From positions 5,456,001 to 5,520,000 of the forward strand of contig NZ_CP113910.1 in NCBI RefSeq assembly GCF_024701375.2: DNA of 64,000 nucleotides, given 5' to 3'. Shown here one piece after another: positions 16,130 to 23,848 of the stretch. The notes below the pieces were generated by a model, which did not search any database, was not told the DNA's origin, and saw nothing but the letters and a program-made list of their open reading frames with translations. A program made the position numbers and the translations under genes. This DNA is from Streptomyces sp. KMM 9044 (lineage in GTDB: Bacteria; Actinomycetota; Actinomycetes; Streptomycetales; Streptomycetaceae). The first letter of the stretch is position 1; every line of letters starts with the position of its first letter.

Positions 16130-17884
16130 CTACTCCCGCCAGCCGCTCGTGATCGGCAGCCGGCGGTCCTTGCCGAAGCCCTTCGGGGAGATCTTCGTCC
16201 CCGGCGGGTACTGCCGCCGCTTGTACTCGGCCCGGTCGACCATCCGCAGTGTCCTCCTCACGAGTTCCACGTCGAACCCGGCCGCGACGATCTCGTCCGC
16301 GCCCCGGTCCCGGTCCACGTAGAGGTCGAGGATCGCGTCGAGGACGGGATAGTCCGGCAGCGAGTCCGTGTCGACCTGGCCCGGCCGCAGTTCCGCACTC
16401 GGCGGCTTCGCGATCGAGTTCTCCGGGATGGGCGGGGTCTCGCCGCGCGCCGCCGCCGAGCGGTTGCGCCATTGGGCGAGCCGGAACACCGACGTCTTGT
16501 AGACGTCCTTGATGGGCCCGTACGCCCCCACCGAGTCCCCGTACAGCGTCGAGTACCCGACCGCCAGCTCCGACTTGTTGCCCGGCGCCAGGACGATGTG
16601 GCCCTCCTGGTTGGAGATCGCCATGAGCATCGTGCCGCGAAGCCGGGACTGCAGGTTCTCCTCCGCCAGTCCGGAAAGCCCCAACGCACCCATGTACGCG
16701 TCGAACATCGGCTCGATGGAGACGGTCCGGAGGTTCAGCCCGGTCCGACGCGCCAGCTCCGCCGCGTCGCCCCGGGAGTGGTCCGAGGAGTACTTCGACG
16801 GCATGGACACGCCGTAGACGTTCTCCGCGCCCACCGCGTCGCAGGCGATCGCGGCGACGAGCGCCGAGTCGATCCCGCCGGACAGACCGACCAGCACCGA
16901 CTCGAAGCCGTTCTTCACGACGTACGCCCGGAGCCCCACGACCAGCGCCGAGTACACTTCCTCGTCGTCGTCGAGCGGCTGCGCGGACGACCCGTGCCGC
17001 TCGGGAGCGTACGCGGGCAGTGGTGCCTCGGACAGCACGACGCGGTCGATCCGCAGCCCGTCGTCGACGACCTCGCCGGCCGGCGGCGCGTCCGCGGCCG
17101 CCTGCGGGAGGTCGAGGTCGAGCACCATGCACGCCTCGGTGAACTGCGGCGCGCGCGCCACGACCTCGCCGTCACGGCCGACGACGATCGAGTCCCCGTC
17201 GAAGACCAGTTCGTCCTGCCCGCCGGTCATCGCGAGGTAGGCGGTCGTGCAGCCGGCCTCCTTGGCCCGCCTGCGGACCAGTTCGAGCCGGGTGTCGTCC
17301 TTCTCCCGCTCGTACGGTGAGGCGTTGACGGAGAGCAGCAGCCCGGCCTTGGCCGACCGTGCGGCCGGAACCCGGCCGCCGTCCTGCCACAGGTCCTCGC
17401 AGATGGCGAGGGCGACGTCCACGCCGTGCAGCCGCAGGACGGGCAGGGTCTCGCCCGGCACGAAGTACCGGAACTCGTCGAAGACCCCGTAGTTCGGCAG
17501 ATGGTGCTTGGCGAAGCTCAGTACGGCCTCGCCGCCGTGCAGCACGGCCGCGGCATTGCGCGGCGCGCCGGCCGGCTGGCCGTACTTCGGCTGGGCCGCG
17601 GCGCTGCGGTCGAGGTAGCCGACGAGCACGGGCAGCTCCCCGAAGCCCTCCTCGGCGAGCCGCGCGGCGAGGGACCGCAGGGCCTCGCGGGAGGCCTCCA
17701 CGAAGGACGATCTCAGCGCGAGGTCCTCGACGGGATACCCGGTCAGCGCCATCTCCGGGAACGCCACGAGGTGGGCTCCCTGCGCGGCACAGTGCCGGGT
17801 CCGGCGGACGATCGCGTCGGCGTTGCCGGCGAGGTCGCCGACACGCGAGTCGATCTGATTCAGGGCGAGACGAAGATGAGGCAC
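16130..17884 (-). CDS. nadE: glutamine-dependent NAD+ synthetase
   Basis: This 584-residue two-domain enzyme amidates nicotinic acid adenine dinucleotide to NAD+. The N-terminal glutaminase (nitrilase fold) shows the Glu-Lys-Cys triad: FPEMALTGYP, FAKHHLPNYG and LAICEDLWQDGG. The C-terminal synthetase has the ATP pyrophosphatase loop GLSGGIDSALVAAIA near residue 310 and NKSELAVGYSTLYGD. It ends PKGFGKDRRLPITSGWRE, the expected family tail. The start was set at GTG 17884 (PHLRLALNQIDSRVGD), since the nitrilase homology begins there; a TTG 21 bp upstream is also in frame. It is convergent with the EEP gene. Confidence 0.95.
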   Translation of the reverse strand: MPHLRLALNQIDSRVGDLAGNADAIVRRTRHCAAQGAHLVAFPEMALTGYPVEDLALRSSFVEASREALRSLAARLAEEGFGELPVLVGYLDRSAAAQPKYGQPAGAPRNAAAVLHGGEAVLSFAKHHLPNYGVFDEFRYFVPGETLPVLRLHGVDVALAICEDLWQDGGRVPAARSAKAGLLLSVNASPYEREKDDTRLELVRRRAKEAGCTTAYLAMTGGQDELVFDGDSIVVGRDGEVVARAPQFTEACMVLDLDLPQAAADAPPAGEVVDDGLRIDRVVLSEAPLPAYAPERHGSSAQPLDDDEEVYSALVVGLRAYVVKNGFESVLVGLSGGIDSALVAAIACDAVGAENVYGVSMPSKYSSDHSRGDAAELARRTGLNLRTVSIEPMFDAYMGALGLSGLAEENLQSRLRGTMLMAISNQEGHIVLAPGNKSELAVGYSTLYGDSVGAYGPIKDVYKTSVFRLAQWRNRSAAARGETPPIPENSIAKPPSAELRPGQVDTDSLPDYPVLDAILDLYVDRDRGADEIVAAGFDVELVRRTLRMVDRAEYKRRQYPPGTKISPKGFGKDRRLPITSGWRE

Positions 17885-18018
17885 GCGGCCCAGTGTAATC
17901 GTCAACTCGACGCTATGGGGTGGGGTGGGCGGGCGGTGAGCCGTGGATCACCCCGGGCCGGCCGCCGGGCCGTCGCACGTGACGGCTTACGGCTTGCGGC
18001 AGATAATTTGAACGCGGG

Positions 18019-18026
18019 ATGCGCAT
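18019..18026 (+). promoter_or_regulatory. candidate NsrR half-palindrome in the nsrR promoter
   Basis: ATGCGCAT, 18 bp before the nsrR start codon, resembles the GCAT/ATGC arms of the site before hmpA. S. coelicolor NsrR is known to control its own gene. The match is short and weak. Confidence 0.3.
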
Positions 18027-18043
18027 TACCTACGCTCCCCGGT

Positions 18044-18499
18044 ATGAGGCTGCTGCGCTCCACCGACCTGGCCCTGCGGGTCCTGATGCGCCTCGCCGTG
18101 GCCACGGAGGGCTCCCACCCGACGACGCGTGACGTCGCCGAAGCCATGGGCGTGCCGTACACCCATGCCGCGAAGGTCGTCGCCGAACTCCGGCACATGG
18201 ACCTGCTCACCGCCCGGCGCGGCCGGGGCGGTGGCCTCACCCTCACCGAGCGGGGCCGGAAGGCCTCGGTCGGCGCCCTGGTGCGGGCCTTCGAGGGCGA
18301 GGGCGACGTCGTCGACTGCGAGGGCGCGGCCGGCATGGGCACACCCTGCCCGCTCCGGTCCGCCTGCCGGCTGCGCGGCGCACTGCGGCGGGCCCAGGAG
18401 GCGTTCTTCGCCTCACTGGACCCGCTCACCGTCTCGGACATCGCAGCGGGCCCGACGGGCCCGCTGCTGCTGGAGATCTCCCGCAGCCCCCGGCCTTAG
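18044..18499 (+). CDS. nsrR: Rrf2-family nitric-oxide-sensing repressor NsrR
   Basis: The 151-residue protein begins MRLLRSTDLALRVLMRLAV and has a winged helix with TTRDVAEAMGVPYTHAAKVVAEL and the wing RRGRGGGLTL. The three cysteines expected to bind a [4Fe-4S] cluster are present (Cys92, Cys102, Cys108), and Asp8, the fourth ligand in S. coelicolor NsrR, is conserved. The cluster reacts with NO and releases DNA. The cysteine spacing (9 then 5 residues between) differs from the 5/5 spacing I recall for S. coelicolor, due to a short Gly/Ala insertion. The presumed target hmpA lies downstream in convergent orientation. Confidence 0.88.
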   Translation: MRLLRSTDLALRVLMRLAVATEGSHPTTRDVAEAMGVPYTHAAKVVAELRHMDLLTARRGRGGGLTLTERGRKASVGALVRAFEGEGDVVDCEGAAGMGTPCPLRSACRLRGALRRAQEAFFASLDPLTVSDIAAGPTGPLLLEISRSPRP

Positions 18500-18640
18500 G
18501 GCCTGTCCGGCGGATCCCGCCGAAGACGCGGAGGCCGACGCGCTCTCCTCCGCCATACGGCCGCACGCACCGGACCCCGCACATCCCGGCCGCGAGGATG
18601 CCGCCGGTCACCTCCGGCCCGATCCGGCGGACAGGACCTG
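18499..18640. repeat. MITE-like element with near-perfect terminal inverted repeats
   Basis: The ends GGGCCTGTCCGGCGGATC (18499-18516) and its imperfect inverse GATCCGGCGGACAGGACC (18621-18638) flank about 105 bp with no open frame. I recall the GGGCCTGTCCGGCGGATC end as a dispersed repeat in Streptomyces genomes, often near transposase genes. The left end overlaps the last base of the nsrR stop codon. It probably doubles as the nsrR/hmpA transcription terminator. Confidence 0.55.
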
Positions 18641-18663
18641 GCCCGCGGCCGTGCGGGGTGTGC

Positions 18664-19851
18664 TCAGCCCTGCCTGGCCCGCCAGAGGTCCGGGCCGAAC
18701 ACCTCGTAGTGGATGTCGGCCGGCGCGACGCCCTTGCCGATCAGCTGCTCCCGCACCGTCCGCATGAACGGCAGCGGGCCGCACAGGTACGCCCGCGTAC
18801 CCGCCGCGACCGGTACGCCGGTGAGGTCGACGTAGCCGGTGGAGGTGCCGGTCGGGGCGTCCTGCTCGTACCAGAGGTGCACCGTCGCGTCCGGCAGCTT
18901 CGCCGCGTGCGTCGCGTGGTCGGCGCGCAGGGCGTGGTCGGCGGGGGAGCGGTCGCCGTGCACGACGGTGACCGGGGCGTCGTGGCCGTGGTCGGCGAGG
19001 TGGGCCAGCATCGCGGTCATCGGGGTCACGCCGATGCCGGCGGAGGCGAGCAGCAAGGGGGTGCCGGATCGGGCGTCCAGGACGAGGTCGCCGTACGCCT
19101 CGGAGAGTTCCACGACGTCCCCGGGCCGCACGCGCGCGTGCAGATGGCCGGAGACCTCCCCCTCGGGCGCCGCGCCGTCCTGCACGCGTTTGACGCTGAT
19201 CTGCCGCTCGCCCGGGCCGGGCGCGCCGGAGAGGCTGTACTGGCGGATCTGCCGGGCGCCGTCGCCGAGGACGACGCGGACGGAGACGTACTGGCCCGGG
19301 CGGAAGTCCCGCACCGGCCCCCCGTCGGCCGGACGCAGCCGCAGCGACACGACGTCGGCGGTTTCGGCGACCCGCCCGACGACCTCCCACTCCCGCCAGC
19401 CGGGCCCGCCCCGCTCCTCGTGGAGCCGCTTCTCGACGGCGATGAGGGCGTTGGCCATCAGCCAGTAGACCTCCTCCCAGGCGGCCGCGACCTCGGGCGT
19501 GACGGCCTCGCCCAGGACCTCCGCGATCGCGGTGAACAGGTGCTCGTGGACGATCGCGTACTGCTCCGGGGCGATGCCGAGCGACGCGTGCCGGTGCGCG
19601 ATGCGCCCCAGCATCGCGTCGGGCCGGGTGCCGGGGTGCGCCAGCAGGTGCGTGGCGAACGCCGCGATGGACCCGGCGAGGGCCTCGCGCTGGGTGCCGG
19701 CGGCCTGGTTGCCGCGGTTGAACAGGTCGCGCAGCAGCTCGGGGCGGGCCTCGAACATCCCGGTGTAGAACCGCTCGGTTATCTCACTGAGGGCCCCGCC
19801 CACGGCGGGAAGCGTGGCGCGGACGGTGGCGGCGGACTGCTCGGACAACAT
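18664..19851 (-). CDS. hmpA: flavohemoprotein nitric oxide dioxygenase
   Basis: The 395-residue enzyme converts NO and O2 to nitrate using NAD(P)H. The N-terminal globin domain (about 1-140) carries IAHRHASLGI with the proximal heme histidine and NRGNQAAGTQREALAGSIAAF. The FAD domain shows FRPGQYVSV and RQYSLSG, and the NAD domain has LLASAGIGVTPMTAML and AYLCGPLPFM. Length matches known Hmp. It faces nsrR in convergent orientation, and the NO-responsive operator before it fits the S. coelicolor regulon, where NsrR controls hmpA genes. Start ATG 19851 has an AAGAAAGGTAGG site upstream. Confidence 0.94.
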   Translation of the reverse strand: MLSEQSAATVRATLPAVGGALSEITERFYTGMFEARPELLRDLFNRGNQAAGTQREALAGSIAAFATHLLAHPGTRPDAMLGRIAHRHASLGIAPEQYAIVHEHLFTAIAEVLGEAVTPEVAAAWEEVYWLMANALIAVEKRLHEERGGPGWREWEVVGRVAETADVVSLRLRPADGGPVRDFRPGQYVSVRVVLGDGARQIRQYSLSGAPGPGERQISVKRVQDGAAPEGEVSGHLHARVRPGDVVELSEAYGDLVLDARSGTPLLLASAGIGVTPMTAMLAHLADHGHDAPVTVVHGDRSPADHALRADHATHAAKLPDATVHLWYEQDAPTGTSTGYVDLTGVPVAAGTRAYLCGPLPFMRTVREQLIGKGVAPADIHYEVFGPDLWRARQG

Positions 19852-19949
19852 GGGGTCCTACCTTTCTTGATGCGGGTCTGAACTGGTCATTCGTAAGATC
19901 GGTCTCCTCGTTCTCGGCTGTCTTCTCGACTGCCTGCGCCACCCATTAA

Positions 19950-19972
19950 AACTTGCATCTGAAATGCCGATT
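19950..19972 (-). promoter_or_regulatory. candidate NsrR operator upstream of hmpA
   Basis: Inverted GCAT/ATGC arms with a 5-base spacer (19955-19967) lie in an AT-rich patch about 100 bp before the hmpA start. This resembles the NsrR consensus of ATGC-type half sites around an A/T core. Its own NsrR gene is 1.8 kb away. Confidence 0.55.
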
Positions 19973-20311
19973 AAGGGGGGTGGGTTCGGCCAGGGCCGCC
20001 GGGAGACCGCGTGCGCCGTGTACGGGGCGTGCGCCGCAGGGGTGCCGCGGGAGCGCCGGAACGGGCCGGATCGCATACGGACCCCTCCGTGACGAACCCC
20101 GGTTCGAGCGGGCAGGATGGGCCGCAGGGTGATACGTGTGGCGCGGACGGACCCTTCGCGTCACTGTGGAGGCCCGTGGGACGATCAAGGTCGGCAACAC
20201 GCGCGAAACCCGGATGTGGTGGGATGGCCGAAGTGCCCGACCGCCGCCCGAGGAGGCCACCCGGCGCGGGAGAGACTGGCGGCCTGACCGGCGAGGATGG
20301 GGAAGCGGAAG
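19973..20311. other. intergenic region upstream of glnA2
   Basis: About 340 bp of GC-rich sequence between the hmpA operator and glnA2. It should hold the glnA2 promoter. I see no GlnR-type box (no GTnAC-n6-GAAAC series), in contrast to glnII and glnA1. A short conserved-looking stretch GATACGTGTGGCGC lies near 20130. No gene is apparent. Confidence 0.4.
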
Positions 20312-21673
20312 ATGGACAAGCAGCAGGAGTTCGTGCTCCGGACGTTGGAGGAGCGCGACATCCGGTTCGTACGGCTGTGGTTCACGGACGTGCTGGGCTT
20401 CCTGAAGTCCGTGGCCGTGGCCCCGGCCGAACTGGAGCAGGCGTTCGACGAGGGCATCGGCTTCGACGGCTCCGCCATCGAGGGCTTCGCCCGGGTGTAC
20501 GAGTCCGACATGATCGCCAGGCCCGACCCGTCGACGTTCCAGGTCCTGCCGTGGCGTGCCGAGGCCCCCGGCACGGCCCGCATGTTCTGCGACATCCTGA
20601 TGCCGGACGGTTCCCCGTCCTTCGCCGACCCGCGCTATGTGCTCAGGCGCGCGCTGGCCCGCGCCTCCGACCAGGGTTTCACCTTCTACACCCACCCGGA
20701 GATCGAGTTCTTCCTGCTGAAGGACAAGCCGGTCGACGGCAGCCGCCCGACCCCGGCGGACAGCTCCGGCTACTTCGACCACACCCCGCAGAACGTGGGC
20801 ATGGACTTCCGCCGGCAGGCGATCACCATGCTGGAGTCGATGGGCATCTCGGTGGAGTTCTCCCACCACGAGGGCGCCCCCGGCCAGCAGGAGATCGACC
20901 TCCGCTACGCGGACGCGCTGTCCACGGCCGACAACATCATGACGTTCCGTCTGGTCATGAAGCAGGTGGCGCTGGAGCAGGGCGTGCAGGCCACGTTCAT
21001 GCCGAAGCCGTTCTCGGAGTACCCGGGCAGCGGCATGCACACGCACCTGTCCCTCTTCGAGGGCGACCGCAACGCGTTCTACGAGTCGGGCGCCGAGTAC
21101 CAGCTCTCCAAGGTCGGCCGCTCCTTCATCGCCGGCCTGCTGCGGCACGCGGCGGAGGTCTCCGCCGTCACCAACCAGTGGGTCAACTCCTACAAGCGCA
21201 TCTGGGGCGGCTCCGAGCGCACCGCCGGTGCCGGCGGCGAGGCCCCCTCGTACATCTGCTGGGGCCACAACAACCGCTCGGCCCTGGTCCGCGTCCCTAT
21301 GTACAAGCCCGGCAAGACCGGATCGGCCCGCGTCGAGGTCCGCTCGATCGACTCCGGCGCCAACCCGTACCTGACGTACGCGCTCCTCCTGGCCGCCGGC
21401 CTGAAGGGCGTGGAGGAGGGCTACGAACTCCCGCCCGGCGCCGAGGACGACGTCTGGGCCCTCTCCGACGCCGAACGCCGAACCCTCGGCATCGAGCCCC
21501 TCCCGCAGAACCTCGGCGAGTCCCTCACCCTGATGGAACGCAGCGACCTGGTCGCCGAGACCCTCGGCGAACACGTCTTCGACTTCTTCCTGCGCAACAA
21601 GAAGCAGGAGTGGGAGGAGTACCGCTCCGAGGTCACGGCCTTCGAACTGCGGAAGAACCTGCCGGTGCTGTAA
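20312..21673 (+). CDS. glnA2: glutamine synthetase-like gamma-glutamylpolyamine synthetase GlnA2
   Basis: The 453-residue protein has the type I glutamine synthetase fold: FDGSAIEGFARVYESDM (N-domain latch), HPEIEFFLLKD (metal Glu), GMHTHLSLF (His and Glu ligands), WGHNNRSALVRVP (Arg). It is nearly identical, from memory, to S. coelicolor GlnA2 (SCO2241), which ligates glutamate to polyamines such as putrescine rather than making glutamine. The start ATG 20312 (MDKQQEFVL) was preferred to ATG 20297 because GAAG lies 5-8 bp before it and the family starts there. A Tyr at about 371 matches the GS adenylylation region in position, but modification of GlnA2 is not established. Confidence 0.9.
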   Translation: MDKQQEFVLRTLEERDIRFVRLWFTDVLGFLKSVAVAPAELEQAFDEGIGFDGSAIEGFARVYESDMIARPDPSTFQVLPWRAEAPGTARMFCDILMPDGSPSFADPRYVLRRALARASDQGFTFYTHPEIEFFLLKDKPVDGSRPTPADSSGYFDHTPQNVGMDFRRQAITMLESMGISVEFSHHEGAPGQQEIDLRYADALSTADNIMTFRLVMKQVALEQGVQATFMPKPFSEYPGSGMHTHLSLFEGDRNAFYESGAEYQLSKVGRSFIAGLLRHAAEVSAVTNQWVNSYKRIWGGSERTAGAGGEAPSYICWGHNNRSALVRVPMYKPGKTGSARVEVRSIDSGANPYLTYALLLAAGLKGVEEGYELPPGAEDDVWALSDAERRTLGIEPLPQNLGESLTLMERSDLVAETLGEHVFDFFLRNKKQEWEEYRSEVTAFELRKNLPVL

Positions 21674-21678
21674 CACGC

Positions 21679-21734
21679 GGAGGGAGGCCCTGCTCCCCGG
21701 CCCGCACACGGTCCGGGGAGCAGGGCCTCCCTCC
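21679..21734 (+). terminator. strong hairpin terminator of glnA2
   Basis: A perfect 22-bp inverted repeat (21679-21700 with 21713-21734, cores GGAGGGAGGCCCTGCTCCCC / GGGGAGCAGGGCCTCCCTCC) with a 12-base loop begins 5 bp after the glnA2 stop. Confidence 0.88.
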
Positions 21735-21989
21735 GGTGTCCCTGGTTCCGGTGTGTACGGACTCACTCATCGGCGGCTTCTCCTCATCGGATGTCCTGCG
21801 TGAGGTCTCGTGTCCCGGACGCCCCGGCGCCTGTCGGAAGTCGTGCACCGGGCATCCCACGTAACCGCCCGTCCCGCATCGAGTGGCCATTCGCGCGTAC
21901 TGGGCACGCTTTGGCCCCATGGGATGTCGACTGGAGGCCGCCGGGCCCGCCTTGGCCGGTGAGCTCCGAGGACGTCCGCCCGGGCGGAC

Positions 21990-22325
21990 GAAGGCGCGAG
22001 ACCTCATCGCGGGCCTGCCGCGGCACGCGGCGGAGGTCTCCGTGGTCACCAACCGGGGGAGGGAGACTCGTACCAGCTCATCCGGGGCGGCCCGGCCCGC
22101 GTGGAGGAGTACTGTGAGCTCCCGCCCGGCGCTGAGGGCGACGTCCGGGCCCACTCCGGCGCCGACCCCGGCGCCGAACGCCGTGCCCTCGACACCGGAC
22201 CCCTCCCGCGGAACCTCGGCGAGCGCGTCTTCGGCTCCCTCCCGCGCGACAGGTGCCGGGAGCGGGAGGAGTGCCGCAGCGAGGTCACGGCCCTCGTACC
22301 GCCCACGAACCTGCCGGTGCTGTGA
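21990..22325 (+). pseudogene. decayed tandem partial copy of the glnA2 3' end
   Basis: Downstream of glnA2 the sequence again spells LIAGLPRHAAEVSVVTN (compare FIAGLLRHAAEVSAVTN in GlnA2) in one frame. In another frame it gives EEYCELPPGAEGDV, PLPRNLGE, LGERVF, CRSEVTALVPPTNLPVL, matching the GlnA2 C-terminus EGYELPPGAEDDV...YRSEVTAFELRKNLPVL. About 190 bp between the two blocks are missing relative to glnA2 and the frames do not join, so this is a duplicated fragment with internal deletion, frameshifts and heavy drift. It retains the terminal stop TGA at 22323. It cannot make a functional synthetase. Confidence 0.8.
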
Positions 22326-22597
22326 CGCTCCGCTGCGGCGGGGGGAGGTGCCGGCTCCCCCCCCTGGCCCGTCCCCCTGAGGAGGTCCGCCCGCACGGCC
22401 GGGGCGAGTGTGAGCCGGGAGCCCTGGGCGTTCTCGCTGTTCCGGACGCGGGGGACGGCGGGGGACACGGCTCCCCCGCCGCGGTCGTCCGGGACTTCCG
22501 GGCCCTGCGCCCGGCAGGTGGGCGGCGCAGCTGTTTCCGGATCCCCCCGACGAGCTCCGGCCGTGTCACCGGAGCTGGTGAACACCCCTGCCGTTCC

Positions 22598-23050
22598 CTA
22601 CTCCTGACGTCCCGCCAGCTCTGTCAACAGCTTGTGCAAGGGTTCCGTCGCACGGCGGCGGTACTCCTGGACCGCCCAGCCGTTGCCGTCCGGGTCCTTG
22701 AAGTACATGAACGTCGCGCCGTCGTCCGGGGCGTACACGACCGGCTCGGAGATCTCCAGGCCGCGCGCGGTCAGTTCCGCGTGGGCCGCCTTGATGTCGG
22801 CGACGCACAGCTGCAGGCCCTGGTACGAGCCCGGGGCCGGGCGGGCGCCGCCCCCCATCTCCCAGATGCCGTCGCCCAGCGCGATCGAACACCCGGAGCC
22901 CGGGGGCGTCAGCTGGACGATGCGCATGCCCGGCATGACCTCCTGGTCGATGTCGACGTGGAAGCCGACCTTGTCCCGGTAGAAGTCCCTGGCCCGGTCG
23001 ATGTCGCCGACGGGCAACGGGAGCACTTCGAGGGTCATGGCCATGTTCAT
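22598..23050 (-). CDS. VOC-superfamily (glyoxalase/bleomycin resistance-type) protein
   Basis: The 150-residue protein has the paired beta-alpha-beta-beta-beta modules of the vicinal oxygen chelate fold: VLPLPVGDIDRARDFYRDKVGF at the start of the first and LQLCVADIKAAHAELTARG at the second, ending FMYFKDPDGNGWAVQEYRR, the diagnostic C-terminal strand. Members act as dioxygenases, isomerases or drug-binding proteins; the metal ligands here are not decisive. ATG 23050 has a GGGAGGAACC site. It lies 47 bp downstream of the PPOX-family gene in the same direction, so the two may be one transcript. Confidence 0.85.
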   Translation of the reverse strand: MNMAMTLEVLPLPVGDIDRARDFYRDKVGFHVDIDQEVMPGMRIVQLTPPGSGCSIALGDGIWEMGGGARPAPGSYQGLQLCVADIKAAHAELTARGLEISEPVVYAPDDGATFMYFKDPDGNGWAVQEYRRRATEPLHKLLTELAGRQE

Positions 23051-23097
23051 CAGGGTTCCTCCCACTGAGTCGGTGCGGTCGGTCGGGTCTCTCGGCG

Positions 23098-23646
23098 TCA
23101 CGCGAACCGCCATCTGGTCTGGCTGAACGGCTCATCCTTACCGAATCCGGAAACCGTGCGCGGCGCCACCGAGAACACGGCAGCGTGCCCCGGCCCGTGG
23201 TGGAAGAGGCCGCCGCGCACCTCGAAGTGCCAGAAGCTTCCGTACTTCGCCTCCCAGGCCGCCGCCGGTTCGCGCAGCCGGCCGTCGTCAGGGACCCGTA
23301 CCGCCTCGCCTTCCACCGTCAGGTCGTAGCCCCGGTTCCGGGTGTTGGTGCCGGTGGTCAGGACGACGTGCGGGTTCGCCTCCAGATTGGGGGCCTTGCG
23401 CTCCTGCGGCCCGGTGCAGAAGTGCAGCGCGCCGTCCGACCAGACGGCGGGGAGCGGGGTGACGCGGGGACGGCCGTCGGGGCGGACCGTGGAGATCCAG
23501 AAGAGCTCCGCCGCAGCGAGCCGTCCCTCCGCCCCGGGCCAGGGGAGCGCGGTCGCCTCCGGGTCGCTGTAGCGCGGGTCGAGACGGGCCTCGGGGGAGG
23601 CGGGAGAGTCGGAAGTCCCGTTCGCCGGGGGTGGTGTGTCGGTCAT
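23098..23646 (-). CDS. pyridoxamine 5'-phosphate oxidase-fold flavin-dependent protein
   Basis: The 182-residue product has the split-barrel PPOX fold: LAAAELFWISTVRPDGRPRVTPLPAVWSDGALHFCTGPQERKAPNL, NPHVVLTTGTN and VEGEAVRVPDD. This arrangement is typical of F420- or FMN-dependent oxidoreductases of actinomycetes that reduce diverse small molecules. It is not PdxH (no PLP-oxidase C-terminal motif). The N-terminal 25 residues are Pro/Ser-rich and probably disordered. It is upstream of the VOC gene and 200 bp from the divergent glnE. Exact substrate and cofactor cannot be read from the sequence. Confidence 0.85.
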   Translation of the reverse strand: MTDTPPPANGTSDSPASPEARLDPRYSDPEATALPWPGAEGRLAAAELFWISTVRPDGRPRVTPLPAVWSDGALHFCTGPQERKAPNLEANPHVVLTTGTNTRNRGYDLTVEGEAVRVPDDGRLREPAAAWEAKYGSFWHFEVRGGLFHHGPGHAAVFSVAPRTVSGFGKDEPFSQTRWRFA

Positions 23647-23848
23647 GATGGCCTCACCGGTCGGGGGCGGGAGTGACGGGGGAGTTCCTCCCCGAGGGGT
23701 TTGACCCCGCCCGCCCCCGAAACTCATCGCGCACCGTGGGGCATCGCACCCGTCGTCCCGGGGCAGGGCCGGGCCGTGGCGGATAGGCTCGTCGCCTGTA
23801 TGGGCTGGTGACGGGCCCGAGGCGGGCCGAGGACCGAGGGAGGCCGGG

